From Pyrinomonadaceae bacterium (lineage in GTDB: Bacteria > Acidobacteriota > Blastocatellia > Pyrinomonadales > Pyrinomonadaceae), in assembly GCA_036277115.1 (NCBI GenBank), contig DASUNM010000024.1, positions 550,550 through 614,549 of the forward strand: 64,000 nt of DNA, written 5' to 3'. A program made the position numbers and the translations under genes. Under the pieces are notes generated by a model, which was given only the letters and a program-made list of their open reading frames with translations, was not told the origin of the DNA and searched no databases. Below are positions 18,548 through 25,710 of this stretch, one piece after another. Each line of letters starts with the position of its first letter. The first letter of the stretch is position 1.

Positions 18548-18822
18548 TCATCGCCCGGATTATCGGCACAGTCGTGGCGTCGCAAAAAGACGAACGGCTG
18601 GAAGGAAAGAAGCTGCTCATTGTTCGGCCCATCAATCTTGACGGATCGGACACAAGCGGCTATGTGGTCGCCGTTGATACTGTCGGCGCAGGATTTCATG
18701 AGCGCGTGCTGGTGGTGGCGGGTTCCAGCGCGCGGCTGGCGCAGAACATGAAAGACGCCCCAGTGGATGCCGCCGTAGTTGGGGTGATAGATACGGTCGA
18801 TATCATGGCTCCCGAGAATTGA
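18544..18822 (+). CDS. EutN/CcmL family pentameric vertex protein (BMC-P), paralog 1
   Basis: The 92-residue protein is a vertex-capping shell protein. The start [20 protein letters not shown], the core [11 protein letters not shown] and the C-terminal [13 protein letters not shown] follow the EutN/CcmL/CsoS4 pattern. Pentamers close the twelve corners of microcompartments. It overlaps the BMC-H gene by four bases and is followed after one base by a second paralog, so the three genes are translationally coupled. Confidence 0.95.
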   Translation: MIIARIIGTVVASQKDERLEGKKLLIVRPINLDGSDTSGYVVAVDTVGAGFHERVLVVAGSSARLAQNMKDAPVDAAVVGVIDTVDIMAPEN

Positions 18823-18823
18823 A

Positions 18824-19099
18824 ATGCAACTGGCGCGCGTCATTGGAACCGTTGTTGCCACCGTCAAGAACGACTCGCTGCGTAATCGCAAGCTCATGGT
18901 CGTTCAATCCCTCAACAAAGATTTAAAGCCGCAGGGCAAACCAATGGTTGCGGTTGACGCGGCGGGCGCGGGTGTGGGCGAGCTGGTCTTCTGGTGTCGC
19001 GGAAAGGAAGCGAGCTTTCCGTTCAAGCGCGAAGACACGCCGACCGACTGCACCATAATCGCGATTGTGGATTCGGATAGTCATGTGTGTTGTGGTTAG
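18824..19099 (+). CDS. EutN/CcmL family pentameric vertex protein (BMC-P), paralog 2
   Basis: The 91-residue protein begins MQLARVIGTVVATVKNDSL, with the family core KLMVVQSLNKD and GAGVGELVFW. It differs from its neighbours in the C-terminal half (FWCRGKEASFPFKRED) and ends in SHVCCG. The stop codon and the last bases belong to a dispersed repeat that starts at about 19096, so the two terminal cysteines may be an accident of repeat insertion. Two further paralogs flank it. Confidence 0.94.
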   Translation: MQLARVIGTVVATVKNDSLRNRKLMVVQSLNKDLKPQGKPMVAVDAAGAGVGELVFWCRGKEASFPFKREDTPTDCTIIAIVDSDSHVCCG

Positions 19100-19165
19100 T
19101 CAGTGGTCAGTAGTCCGTCGTCAGTTGTTCTTTTTTGCAACTGACAACTGACAACTGACAATGGA
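19096..19165. repeat. CAGTTGTCAGT-type intergenic repeat (R3 family), copy 1
   Basis: TAGTCAGTGGTCAGTAGTCC ... then after a T-run CAACTGACAACTGACAACTG. The two halves are inverted copies and form a hairpin between the second and third vertex genes. A longer member lies at 29343-29460. The stop codon of the second vertex protein is part of the left half. Confidence 0.8.
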
Positions 19166-19177
19166 CGTTTTTGAAGA

Positions 19178-19456
19178 ATGATCATCGCCAAAGTTTTAGG
19201 CAACGTCGTCGCGACGCAAAAGAATCACCGCTACGAAAACGCGCGGGTGATGATGTGCGAACAGATGACGCCCGAAGGCGAGCTGACTGGTCATACAATA
19301 TTGGCGCTCGACTCAGTCGATGCCGGCGTGGGCGACACGGTCCTGGTGGTTCAGGAAGGCTGGAGTGCTTCAACGGCTGCGACGGGGAAAGCCGGCGCCG
19401 CGATCGATTCAGCAATTGTAGGTGTGGTTGATTACATCGATTTATTAAAAGATTAA
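19178..19456 (+). CDS. EutN/CcmL family pentameric vertex protein (BMC-P), paralog 3
   Basis: The 92-residue protein starts MIIAKVLGNVVATQKNHRYE and has the core ARVMMCEQMTPEGE and GAGVGDTVLVVQEGWSA. The last part AIDSAIVGVVDYIDL is typical of the family. The usual third strand GSSAR region is replaced by a Ser/Thr/Ala loop. It overlaps the next gene by one base (TAATG at 19454-19458), which ties that unknown protein to the shell operon. Confidence 0.95.
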   Translation: MIIAKVLGNVVATQKNHRYENARVMMCEQMTPEGELTGHTILALDSVDAGVGDTVLVVQEGWSASTAATGKAGAAIDSAIVGVVDYIDLLKD

Positions 19457-19974
19457 TGTCCACAGAAGACGATCGAGTAAGACTGATTGCTGAGCGGGTG
19501 GCGCGGCGGGTAGCGTCAGGCGATGCGGGCAGTGCGCAACGGAACCAGCACGAAAACGGATCTTTCGGGCCGGAAACCGGTCTGAGTGACCCTCCCCAAC
19601 CATCACGAGCCCGCGTGATCGACTTCATTTCTTCCGGACCGCCGGTGCGATCGAAGTCGTCGGTCGCTCCTGCAGCTTCAGTTGTGCAGCCTTCCCCAGA
19701 TTCGGCGAAAAAGTCATCGGAGTTTTTCCAGTTTATCCCCGCGACGCAATCACCCTGGCTCGGTCGACTGTCGGCCATGCTCGGTCAGGACAATCCGCAA
19801 TCCGCAATCCTAAATCCCCCAGCCGTAGATCATCCCAGCCAGGAACGCTTCGGCATCGAAGAAGCGACGGTCGCTGAATTAGTTGAGTTCTTTGAGAAAG
19901 AGAAGAAGTGCTCAGTCGATCCAAGCGGCAAGCCTTGCGACCACTGCGCGATGTGCAACACGCGCGGGTTTTAG
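19456..19974 (+). CDS. Unknown microcompartment-operon protein: N-terminal helix, disordered linker, Cys-rich tail
   Basis: The 172-residue protein is not a recognised family. Residues 4-20 (EDDRVRLIAERVARRVA) form an amphipathic helix like the peptides that target cargo to microcompartments. Residues 25-125 are Pro/Ser/Gln-rich and look disordered. A second helix (about 133-150, ATVAELVEFFEKEKKC) leads to a C-terminal cysteine cluster at 152, 161, 164 and 167 (C-x8-C-x2-C-x2-C), which could bind zinc or an iron-sulfur cluster. Start and stop of neighbouring genes overlap (TAATG), so it belongs to the operon. Scaffold, shell adaptor or electron carrier are possible; none is shown. Confidence 0.8.
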   Translation: MSTEDDRVRLIAERVARRVASGDAGSAQRNQHENGSFGPETGLSDPPQPSRARVIDFISSGPPVRSKSSVAPAASVVQPSPDSAKKSSEFFQFIPATQSPWLGRLSAMLGQDNPQSAILNPPAVDHPSQERFGIEEATVAELVEFFEKEKKCSVDPSGKPCDHCAMCNTRGF

Positions 19975-20023
19975 CGCGCAGATCCATCGCGATCAGTATA
20001 TTTGCTAAACGCAATATTTCATA

Positions 20024-20052
20024 TTGACAGGCGATGTACGGCGCTGTATGGT
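20024..20052 (+). promoter_or_regulatory. Sigma70-type promoter of the Cys-rich peptide operon
   Basis: TTGACA at 20024-20029, 17-base spacer, TATGGT at 20047-20052. Transcription would start near 20059 and leave a leader of about 58 bases before the ATG at 20117, which has a strong AGGAGGG site at 20104-20110. Confidence 0.75.
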
Positions 20053-20116
20053 ACGGCACCCTCGCGCCTACACAGCCGATTACCTGCATCTGCAGACTAC
20101 CTTAGGAGGGCTTGGT

Positions 20117-20356
20117 ATGAAACCGTTTAGCAAAGCCAGACTCTTGCTGTACGTTGCGTTGTTGGGAGCGATGATTTTTTCGGGCATCCAATTGGGACGA
20201 CCTACTCCCGTAGGTGCAGTTGCATGCTGTTCTTTTGGGGAGGACTGCACGATAAGAACTAAGACGGGCGGCACCCAGCAGTGTTGTTACCCTGGCATCA
20301 ACCAGGCACCATGCTCGCAAAACAAACCCAACTACTGTAAGGATTCGTGCGACTGA
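20117..20356 (+). CDS. Small secreted cysteine-rich peptide
   Basis: The 79-residue product has a basic start, a hydrophobic helix (about 9-26) and a likely signal-peptidase site after GAVA (residue 36). The mature part of about 43 residues carries eight cysteines (37, 38, 44, 56, 57, 66, 74, 78), enough for four disulfides, with TTT-free, Gly/Asn/Gln-rich loops. AGGAGGG lies seven bases before the ATG, and a TTGACA/TATGGT promoter lies upstream; a longer frame from 20024 would begin inside that promoter, so I reject it. It is not a known family to me. A membrane-anchored redoxin follows 40 bases downstream and could handle its disulfides. Confidence 0.82.
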   Translation: MKPFSKARLLLYVALLGAMIFSGIQLGRPTPVGAVACCSFGEDCTIRTKTGGTQQCCYPGINQAPCSQNKPNYCKDSCD

Positions 20357-20395
20357 CATCAAGGACCCGGTGGATCAGCGGAGCGTTGGTGTCAG

Positions 20396-21061
20396 ATGAA
20401 TCAACGAGTCGAAGACTTCGCTTCAGGCAGCACCGAAACACCCGATGCCGGCCCAACTACCATGCGTGACCGGCTTAAGGTGCTTACTAACAAAGTCACG
20501 TCGAGGGGGGCCCACACCGCCTTCTTAACGTTGCTTTTGGTGTTGTCTGTCTTTTTGAACGTAAGCCTCGCGCTTACGGTCCGCAGTCTTAGACATACAG
20601 TCGCGCTGCTTCGAGATCCAAAAAAGGTCCGTCTAAATGATATGGCCTCGCCGCTTGAAGTCTTAGACTTACAGGGCAGTCGCCATTCGGTGCTTTATTC
20701 CGACACCAAACTTCCGACTGTGCTTTACGTATTTACGCCCGATTGCGATTGGTGTGAGCGAAACCTGCCAAACATCAAGTCGCTTGATGAGCAGCTTAGA
20801 AATCGCTACCGGTTGATCGGAGTTTCTCTAGATGGAAAGCAGCTCGATCAATATATCCGCCGTAACGAGATTAATTTTCCCGTTTATCACAGCCCGTCTG
20901 ACACTACCCGCCTGAGTTATGACTTCGTCGCAACGCCAACAACCCTAATTATTTCCGAAGGCCGGGTTGTGAGAATCTGGAGAGGAGCTTATGGAGCGGA
21001 GCGGAGAGCGGAGATCGAGGAGTTTCTCGAGATTAAACTGCCCGGAGTAATAGAACGCTAA
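20396..21061 (+). CDS. Membrane-anchored thioredoxin-like (TlpA/redoxin) protein
   Basis: The 221-residue protein has one N-terminal membrane helix (about 41-62) and an exported thioredoxin fold. The catalytic CxxC is C117-D-W-C120 in TPDCDWCERN, and the cis-proline loop is ATPTTLI. This is the layout of TlpA/ResA-type thiol-disulfide proteins that act on the outer face of the inner membrane. In this place, 40 bases after an eight-cysteine secreted peptide, its natural client may be that peptide. That is inference, and it could instead act generally in envelope redox control. Confidence 0.88.
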   Translation: MNQRVEDFASGSTETPDAGPTTMRDRLKVLTNKVTSRGAHTAFLTLLLVLSVFLNVSLALTVRSLRHTVALLRDPKKVRLNDMASPLEVLDLQGSRHSVLYSDTKLPTVLYVFTPDCDWCERNLPNIKSLDEQLRNRYRLIGVSLDGKQLDQYIRRNEINFPVYHSPSDTTRLSYDFVATPTTLIISEGRVVRIWRGAYGAERRAEIEEFLEIKLPGVIER

Positions 21062-21079
21062 GTTTACGCTCTGACTCCC

Positions 21080-22576
21080 ATGAATATGTTAGCCCACACA
21101 ATCCAGATTTGGTCACAGCTCTTGCTGGCGCTATTGGTTTTCAGCGTTTACGCCGAAAACACCAAAGTGCTTTCGAAAGTGCCTTCCCAACAATCCAAAG
21201 ATCAAAAGCCGACGCCCTCGCGATCAGTAGAGATAGAAACTTTTGTAAGTGCAGCGCGAACTATTCCCTCCGAGTTTGCTGCCAGCCTCTTATATCGAAT
21301 CGCACAGTCTGAAAAGGTCACTGACCGACAATGGAAAAAAGAGTTGCTCGAAGAAGCTTTTCTTTTTTCAGAAAAGGCGCAAGCCGACGTCCGACGGAAA
21401 GTCATTCCTTTCCCGGGGGTATCAGTCGACACTGACTCTGGGTATCGCTCGTACGCCTTCGACTTAGAAATCGATCGACTATCTCTCAGGAGTCGTATTG
21501 TCAGAGCGATGTTGCCTCTGGATAAACAGCGGGCTCGCGAACTGTTGTCCCAGATGTCCCCGAATCTCAAACTTGCTCCATTAGACTGCAGCGACGCAAT
21601 GGTCTATGAGGTAGCTACCTTTTACGAAAGCCTGATCGCGGTTGCCGAGCGAGGTTTTAGCACGGACGAGATCGAATCCGGGGTGAGAGCAGAATACATT
21701 GTTCCCTATGTCAGGGCGATTACTGCACCGGCACAGGTCGGCCCTGTTATCGAATTGCTGTTGCGGTTCAAAACTTCCCCTCGTGAACACTACTTTCTGG
21801 TAAGGGCCTTTGGTGATGCTCTCAAAAAGATTTCGGGTGACGATCGGTCTTTTTCTTATTCAATCAGTCGTCAACCTATCTCACGGGGCATATTGCAACT
21901 GGCGCGTGTCCAGTATCAGCATGAGAACCAGAGCGAAGACTTATTAAAGGCCTACCGGACTTACCTGGTAGGGAACCTGACAGCCGCACGATGCGTCGAC
22001 AATGCGGCGTTCGATGAACAAGCCGCGCCGAGCTATATCAGTGATGCAAACTTCCTTTTTGACAATAAGCTCTCACGTGACGAACTGAAACCAGCGGAAA
22101 CGAAAGCCGGGCCAAAATTCCTGAAGTATTGGGAAACCGACGAAGCTCGAGCAATGCTTCGGAAAAGCAAAGAACTAAGTTGGGGTCCTGAAGGTGAATC
22201 GGTTTCAGACAGTGAGAAGCAATCAGCCGCGTGGCAGCAAAGGGTACAAGATTATCTCTCTCAGTTGGAATCATGGAGTGGATCTCAAGAGAGTTCAGAG
22301 TTGGCAGTCTTTCATCAAAAGTGTGTTCTCTATGCAGGTTTGTTGGGCCGCGTTCCCGAGGGACCATTGAAGGAAAACATTTTCAGGCGGTACCAGCAGT
22401 ATTTAACGAGTTCAAGCATAAAAGAAGAAAGCCGCATTGATTGGTTCCTACACGTGAGCGGGCTCCTCTCTCGCCCAGAGCTAGCAGGTAAGAAGAACAC
22501 TTGGCTCAGTATTCTGACAGAATCGACAAACACAACTATTCGCTTGAATGCAAAAGCCAAGTATTTGCAGCTCTAA
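21080..22576 (+). CDS. Exported helical-repeat protein of unknown function
   Basis: The 498-residue protein has an N-terminal signal-like segment (LLLALLVFSVYAEN) and is otherwise almost entirely helical, with repeat-like segments (AASLLYRIAQSEKV; AFLFSEKAQADV; VYEVATFYESLIAVAERGF). Only a few cysteines are present. I do not recognise a family. It follows the redoxin gene by 18 bases on the same strand and ends the trio that begins with the Cys-rich peptide, so it probably acts with them outside the cytoplasm. Codon use and base composition look more AT-rich than in the flanking housekeeping genes. Confidence 0.78.
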   Translation: MNMLAHTIQIWSQLLLALLVFSVYAENTKVLSKVPSQQSKDQKPTPSRSVEIETFVSAARTIPSEFAASLLYRIAQSEKVTDRQWKKELLEEAFLFSEKAQADVRRKVIPFPGVSVDTDSGYRSYAFDLEIDRLSLRSRIVRAMLPLDKQRARELLSQMSPNLKLAPLDCSDAMVYEVATFYESLIAVAERGFSTDEIESGVRAEYIVPYVRAITAPAQVGPVIELLLRFKTSPREHYFLVRAFGDALKKISGDDRSFSYSISRQPISRGILQLARVQYQHENQSEDLLKAYRTYLVGNLTAARCVDNAAFDEQAAPSYISDANFLFDNKLSRDELKPAETKAGPKFLKYWETDEARAMLRKSKELSWGPEGESVSDSEKQSAAWQQRVQDYLSQLESWSGSQESSELAVFHQKCVLYAGLLGRVPEGPLKENIFRRYQQYLTSSSIKEESRIDWFLHVSGLLSRPELAGKKNTWLSILTESTNTTIRLNAKAKYLQL

Positions 22577-22637
22577 ACCCGGTTAATAAACGCGCAACGC
22601 AAGCGGGTATTTACCAAATGATTAATTGCGTGAAGTA

Positions 22638-23426
22638 TTATCGCGGAATCAGCCGGTGCAGCAGATAGAACATCGCAACTCCCGCAAACACTGCGATTGA
22701 AACGATCGGGTTCTTTTCTTCCGAACGATTGACCTCCGGAATCAAGTCACTAGCCGCCACGTACAAAGTCACACCCGCAGAGAAGGGAAGCGCGTAAGCC
22801 ACCGCGCCGGTGAAGCGCTCGCTCATCAACGCTACTCCGGCCACGCCGGCGAACGTCGCCGCACCGATTGCCAATGCCGCGGCCGCGGCTTTCTTTGAAG
22901 ATCTCCCTGACGCCAACATGATCGATGCGACGGTGAAGCCTTCCGGCAGCTTATGTAGCATGATGGCGATGAACACTAAGAGTCCGACGCGGAAGTTCAC
23001 CAGAAACGCCGCCGCGATCGAAACGCCGTCAAAGAAACTATGGATAGTTAGTCCGCCGATGGCCGCATAAGCAGCCGAAGGTTTTATTAAATGTTCGGGG
23101 TGCGTTTCAGGTCCGAAGTGAAAATGCGGCGCGACGGTGTGTTCGAAAAATTGAATCAAAAGATAGCCGCCGAGCAGGAGAGTAGTCGCGCCGACGATTC
23201 CCTCGGCAGTGTCTGATCCAGCTCCATCGGTCCAGAGCACAAAAGTTTCCGGCAGAATCTCGATGAAGATCGCGGCCAGCATGAAGCCGGCGCCGAGCGC
23301 TACCAGATACTTTAAAAGCTTCGCCCCCGGACGATAGACATCGGATGATGCGATGAGCAGGCCGCCAGCCAGATTGGCCAGCGCGGCGACGGCCCCAACG
23401 GCCAGCAGTCCCAGGATTCCAGTCAC
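22638..23426 (-). CDS. ZIP family divalent metal transporter
   Basis: The 262-residue protein has about eight membrane helices. The metal-binding helices are visible: LTIHSFFDGVSIAAAF (helix IV, with His and Asp) and LHKLPEGFTVASIML (helix V, HKxPEG), the ZIP signature. A His-rich loop (HTVAPHFHFGPETHPEH) lies before helix IV. Such proteins import zinc, iron or manganese; the exact metal is not decidable. It is divergent from mraZ and stands alone between the peptide trio and the division cluster. Confidence 0.93.
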   Translation of the reverse strand: MTGILGLLAVGAVAALANLAGGLLIASSDVYRPGAKLLKYLVALGAGFMLAAIFIEILPETFVLWTDGAGSDTAEGIVGATTLLLGGYLLIQFFEHTVAPHFHFGPETHPEHLIKPSAAYAAIGGLTIHSFFDGVSIAAAFLVNFRVGLLVFIAIMLHKLPEGFTVASIMLASGRSSKKAAAAALAIGAATFAGVAGVALMSERFTGAVAYALPFSAGVTLYVAASDLIPEVNRSEEKNPIVSIAVFAGVAMFYLLHRLIPR

Positions 23427-23483
23427 TATGCGTTGCGAAGAAAAGCTCGCCGCAGACTACCACAAAAAAATCTGTAAAAACTC

Positions 23484-23512
23484 TTGACAGGCCTTACATA
23501 CCGGCGTAGGAT
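23484..23512 (+). promoter_or_regulatory. Promoter of the mraZ / division cell-wall cluster
   Basis: TTGACA at 23484-23489, 17-base spacer, TAGGAT at 23507-23512. This is the only strong promoter in front of the cluster. It is followed at once by three evenly spaced MraZ-type boxes. Confidence 0.8.
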
Positions 23513-23519
23513 GCGCCGG

Positions 23520-23544
23520 TGGAGTGAAGTGGAGCGAGGTGGCC
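23520..23544 (+). promoter_or_regulatory. Three MraZ-binding boxes
   Basis: TGGAG at 23520, TGGAG at 23530 and TGGCC at 23540 are spaced exactly ten bases, just downstream of the -10 box. MraZ proteins are known to bind direct repeats of TGG(G/A)-type boxes at about ten-base steps at their own promoter. Here the boxes would cover the transcription start, so autorepression is expected. Confidence 0.7.
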
Positions 23545-23617
23545 TTAACGACACGAATCAAAGAAAAACTGGCGCGATTCGTAGAGCCGTCTCCTTTAAT
23601 CTCAATTCTGAACTCGG

Positions 23618-24058
23618 ATGCTCCGAGGCAATTACACAGCGCGAATCGACTCGAAGGGCCGGCTCAAAGTGCCGACCCTGTTTCGTCGTTACGTCGAAGA
23701 GAAGTACGGCTCGGCGCTGTATGTTACCAGTTTAACGGGTGATTGCGTACGCATCTACCCGATGCCGGAGTGGGAAGCGATTGAGCAGCGTTTGTCTTTG
23801 CTGCCTTCAATGGATCCGGCAAGACGCAAGTTCCTTGACAGAACGAATTACTACGGTCAGCAGTCGGTGATGGACACCCAGGGTCGCGTCCTGATTCATC
23901 CGCTGCTGAGAAAGAGCGCGCAGGTTGTCGGCGACGTCGCAGTGCTCGGTTATTTGTCGTACCTGGAAGTTTGGGAGCTGGACAAGTTCCAGCAGCGCAT
24001 GCTCGCAGATCCCTACACCGAGGAAGACGAAGCAGCGATTGCGCGGTTAGGTATTTGA
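23618..24058 (+). CDS. mraZ: Transcriptional regulator MraZ
   Basis: The 146-residue protein has two SpoVT/AbrB-like MraZ repeats. MLRGNYTARIDSKGRLKVPTLFRR is the first, and GQQSVMDTQGRVLIHPLLRKSA the second, each with the DxxGR DNA-binding signature. MraZ forms rings and represses its own cluster through direct repeats. Three such boxes sit downstream of the promoter. It is the first gene of the cluster, and the following gap to rsmH holds a palindromic repeat and a tRNA fragment. Confidence 0.96.
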   Translation: MLRGNYTARIDSKGRLKVPTLFRRYVEEKYGSALYVTSLTGDCVRIYPMPEWEAIEQRLSLLPSMDPARRKFLDRTNYYGQQSVMDTQGRVLIHPLLRKSAQVVGDVAVLGYLSYLEVWELDKFQQRMLADPYTEEDEAAIARLGI

Positions 24059-24059
24059 G

Positions 24060-24174
24060 ATGTGGCACAGACATTCACCGAGAGAAGGGGTGTGGTGCCG
24101 AAGGGGGGACTCGAACCCTTAATTCCCTTGGTCAAACAACTAGCTCAGAGCCACAGACTAAAGTCTGTGCTACC
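24060..24174. repeat. Split R1 palindrome flanking a tRNA fragment
   Basis: Half units TGTGGCACAGAC (about 24061-24072) and CCACAGACTAAAGTCTGTGC (24151-24170) belong to the same family as the units at 15814 and 36896. Here the middle is replaced by about 75 bases that include the 3' end of a tRNA gene. Confidence 0.65.
24093..24140 (-). pseudogene. tRNA-Leu-like 3' fragment (T arm and acceptor 3' strand)
   Basis: Read on the minus strand, the segment ends GGGTTCGAGTCCCCCC then TTCGGCACCA, a T loop (TTCGAGT) plus acceptor 3' strand CTTCGGC, discriminator A and CCA. It resembles the end of a tRNA-Leu with part of a long variable arm (CCAAGGG). The matching 5' strand GCCGAAG, D arm and anticodon arm are absent; repeat sequence stands there instead. 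The T stem is imperfect. It should be a remnant, perhaps of an old integration site. Confidence 0.55.
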
Positions 24175-24204
24175 TGTTAGTTCTTTGAACGAGATCACGG
24201 GGCG

Positions 24205-25170
24205 GTGGTGATGGCAATGGCCTTTGGGGGGCAGGGGCTTAGTCACAAAGGCCATCGCCCCGTGCTACTTCGAGAGACGATCGAGTCGCTCGCAGTTAAG
24301 CGCGGCGGACTGTTTGTTGATTGCACGGTAGGCCTGGGCGGGCATAGCGAAGCAATTCTGCAAACAACTTCCGACGCGCAAGTGCTGGGAATCGATCGTG
24401 ACGAAGAAGCGCTTCGGTGGGCGAGAGAGCGACTGGCGGAATTCGGTGGCCGCTTTCGCGCAGTACGAGCTGACTTTCGTGAACTTACGCGGGTCCTCGC
24501 GACAGCGGAAGTCAAAGCAGTGCGCGGTATTCTTGCCGACCTCGGCGTTTCATCGTTGCAGTTGGATTCGCCCTCGCGCGGATTCAGCTTCCGGCACGAA
24601 GCGCCACTCGACATGCGTATGGATATGTCGAGCGGCGAAACGGCGGCAGAGTTGCTCGGTCGTCTTTCTGAAGTAGAAATTGCGCACCTCATCTTTGAAT
24701 ACGGTGAAGAGCGTCACTCACGACGCATCGCGCGGCGCATCGTCGAAAGACGAGAAGCCGGCGAGCCGGTAACCTCGACCACGGAACTTGCGAAGCTGGT
24801 CGAACGCGCAATCGGAGGTAAAAAGCGGAGGATCCACCCTGCCACGCGCACGTTTCAAGCGTTGCGCATCGCAGTCAATCGCGAGCTCGAAGGCCTCGAC
24901 CAATTCGTAGCTGACGCGTTTGATGCTTTAGAGCCGCACGGCCGTCTCGCGGTAATCAGTTTTCACTCGCTTGAAGATCGCATTATCAAGCGAACGCTTT
25001 TAAAGCTGTCCGGTCGTTGCCAGTGTCCGCCGCGTCTGCCGCAATGCGTTTGCGGAGCGCGCCAGGCGATCGAGATTTTGACTCGACGCCCCCTGGCCCC
25101 GGCCGAAGATGAAATTGCTGAGAACCCCCGAGCTCGCAGCGCGAAATTAAGAGTAGCGGCCAGGCTTTAG
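24205..25170 (+). CDS. rsmH: 16S rRNA (cytosine(1402)-N(4))-methyltransferase
   Basis: RsmH (MraW) methylates C1402 of 16S rRNA. The 321-residue frame has GHRPVLLRETIESL, the SAM-binding motif FVDCTVGLGGHSEAIL, GIDRDEEALRWA, ILADLGVSSLQLDSPSRGFS and the late VISFHSLEDRIIK. A four-cysteine stretch (CQCPPRLPQCVCG) precedes the end, as in many homologs. The start is uncertain: GTG at 24205 or ATG at 24211 or 24217 would all work. Second gene of the cluster, 44 bases before ftsL. Confidence 0.96.
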   Translation: MVMAMAFGGQGLSHKGHRPVLLRETIESLAVKRGGLFVDCTVGLGGHSEAILQTTSDAQVLGIDRDEEALRWARERLAEFGGRFRAVRADFRELTRVLATAEVKAVRGILADLGVSSLQLDSPSRGFSFRHEAPLDMRMDMSSGETAAELLGRLSEVEIAHLIFEYGEERHSRRIARRIVERREAGEPVTSTTELAKLVERAIGGKKRRIHPATRTFQALRIAVNRELEGLDQFVADAFDALEPHGRLAVISFHSLEDRIIKRTLLKLSGRCQCPPRLPQCVCGARQAIEILTRRPLAPAEDEIAENPRARSAKLRVAARL

Positions 25171-25214
25171 TTCCTTCCCTTTGCTGGAGCCAGGCCAATT
25201 CAGGAGACCCGGAT

Positions 25215-25673
25215 ATGGTTCGGCGCTTACCCTCAAAACATCGAAATGCACCCGTCGGTCGCGAGAAGGACAAAGATGCATTCTTCCGACTTGGTTTACT
25301 GCTTGTGGTTGGTCTCGCCCTGACATGCGGTTTTGTTTACGCCGGGCGACAACACTTCGCAGCGCTCAAGTTCGGTTATGAAACTGAGAACCTGCGTCGT
25401 AAGCGTGATCAGCTGGCCGAGGACAAGCGGCGACTGACTTTGCAACGCGAAGAAGCCGCGAACCCGGCGCGTTTGGAACAGTTAGCAAAGCAACTCGGAA
25501 TGCAGACGCTGCAACCGGCGCAAGTCGATCCTTTGCGACAGGGAGCGAACAACTCGCAGACGGTTGAGACGCTGACGGTTCGTAAGGACGCGAAGCCGGG
25601 GAAGCGAGAAACGGAAAAGAACCCGAAAGCCGTCGCCAAGCCGGCGGCAAAATCGCAGCGCAAGCCAATTTGA
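25215..25673 (+). CDS. ftsL: Cell division protein FtsL-like
   Basis: The 152-residue protein is a bitopic membrane protein. A basic cytoplasmic start is followed by one membrane helix (about 25-45, LGLLLVVGLALTCGFVYAG) and a coiled coil with leucine-type heptads (about 55-100, YETENLRRKRDQLAEDKRRL). A Lys/Ala-rich tail ends it. FtsL forms a complex with FtsB and FtsQ and helps activate FtsW-FtsI. Sequence similarity is weak in this family; the call rests on topology and on its place between rsmH and ftsI. AGGAGA lies before the ATG. Confidence 0.85.
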   Translation: MVRRLPSKHRNAPVGREKDKDAFFRLGLLLVVGLALTCGFVYAGRQHFAALKFGYETENLRRKRDQLAEDKRRLTLQREEAANPARLEQLAKQLGMQTLQPAQVDPLRQGANNSQTVETLTVRKDAKPGKRETEKNPKAVAKPAAKSQRKPI

Positions 25674-25710
25674 GTTCGACAGGCGTTACCGCAGTGTTCA
25701 GGAGACGTAA

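Noticed and set aside
20024..20116. Longer start for the Cys-rich peptide
   Set aside because: The extension begins inside the TTGACA box, and the AGGAGGG site is placed for the ATG at 20117.
24093..24180. Complete tRNA-Leu gene
   Set aside because: Acceptor 5' strand, D arm and a credible anticodon arm are missing; only the 3' end is present.
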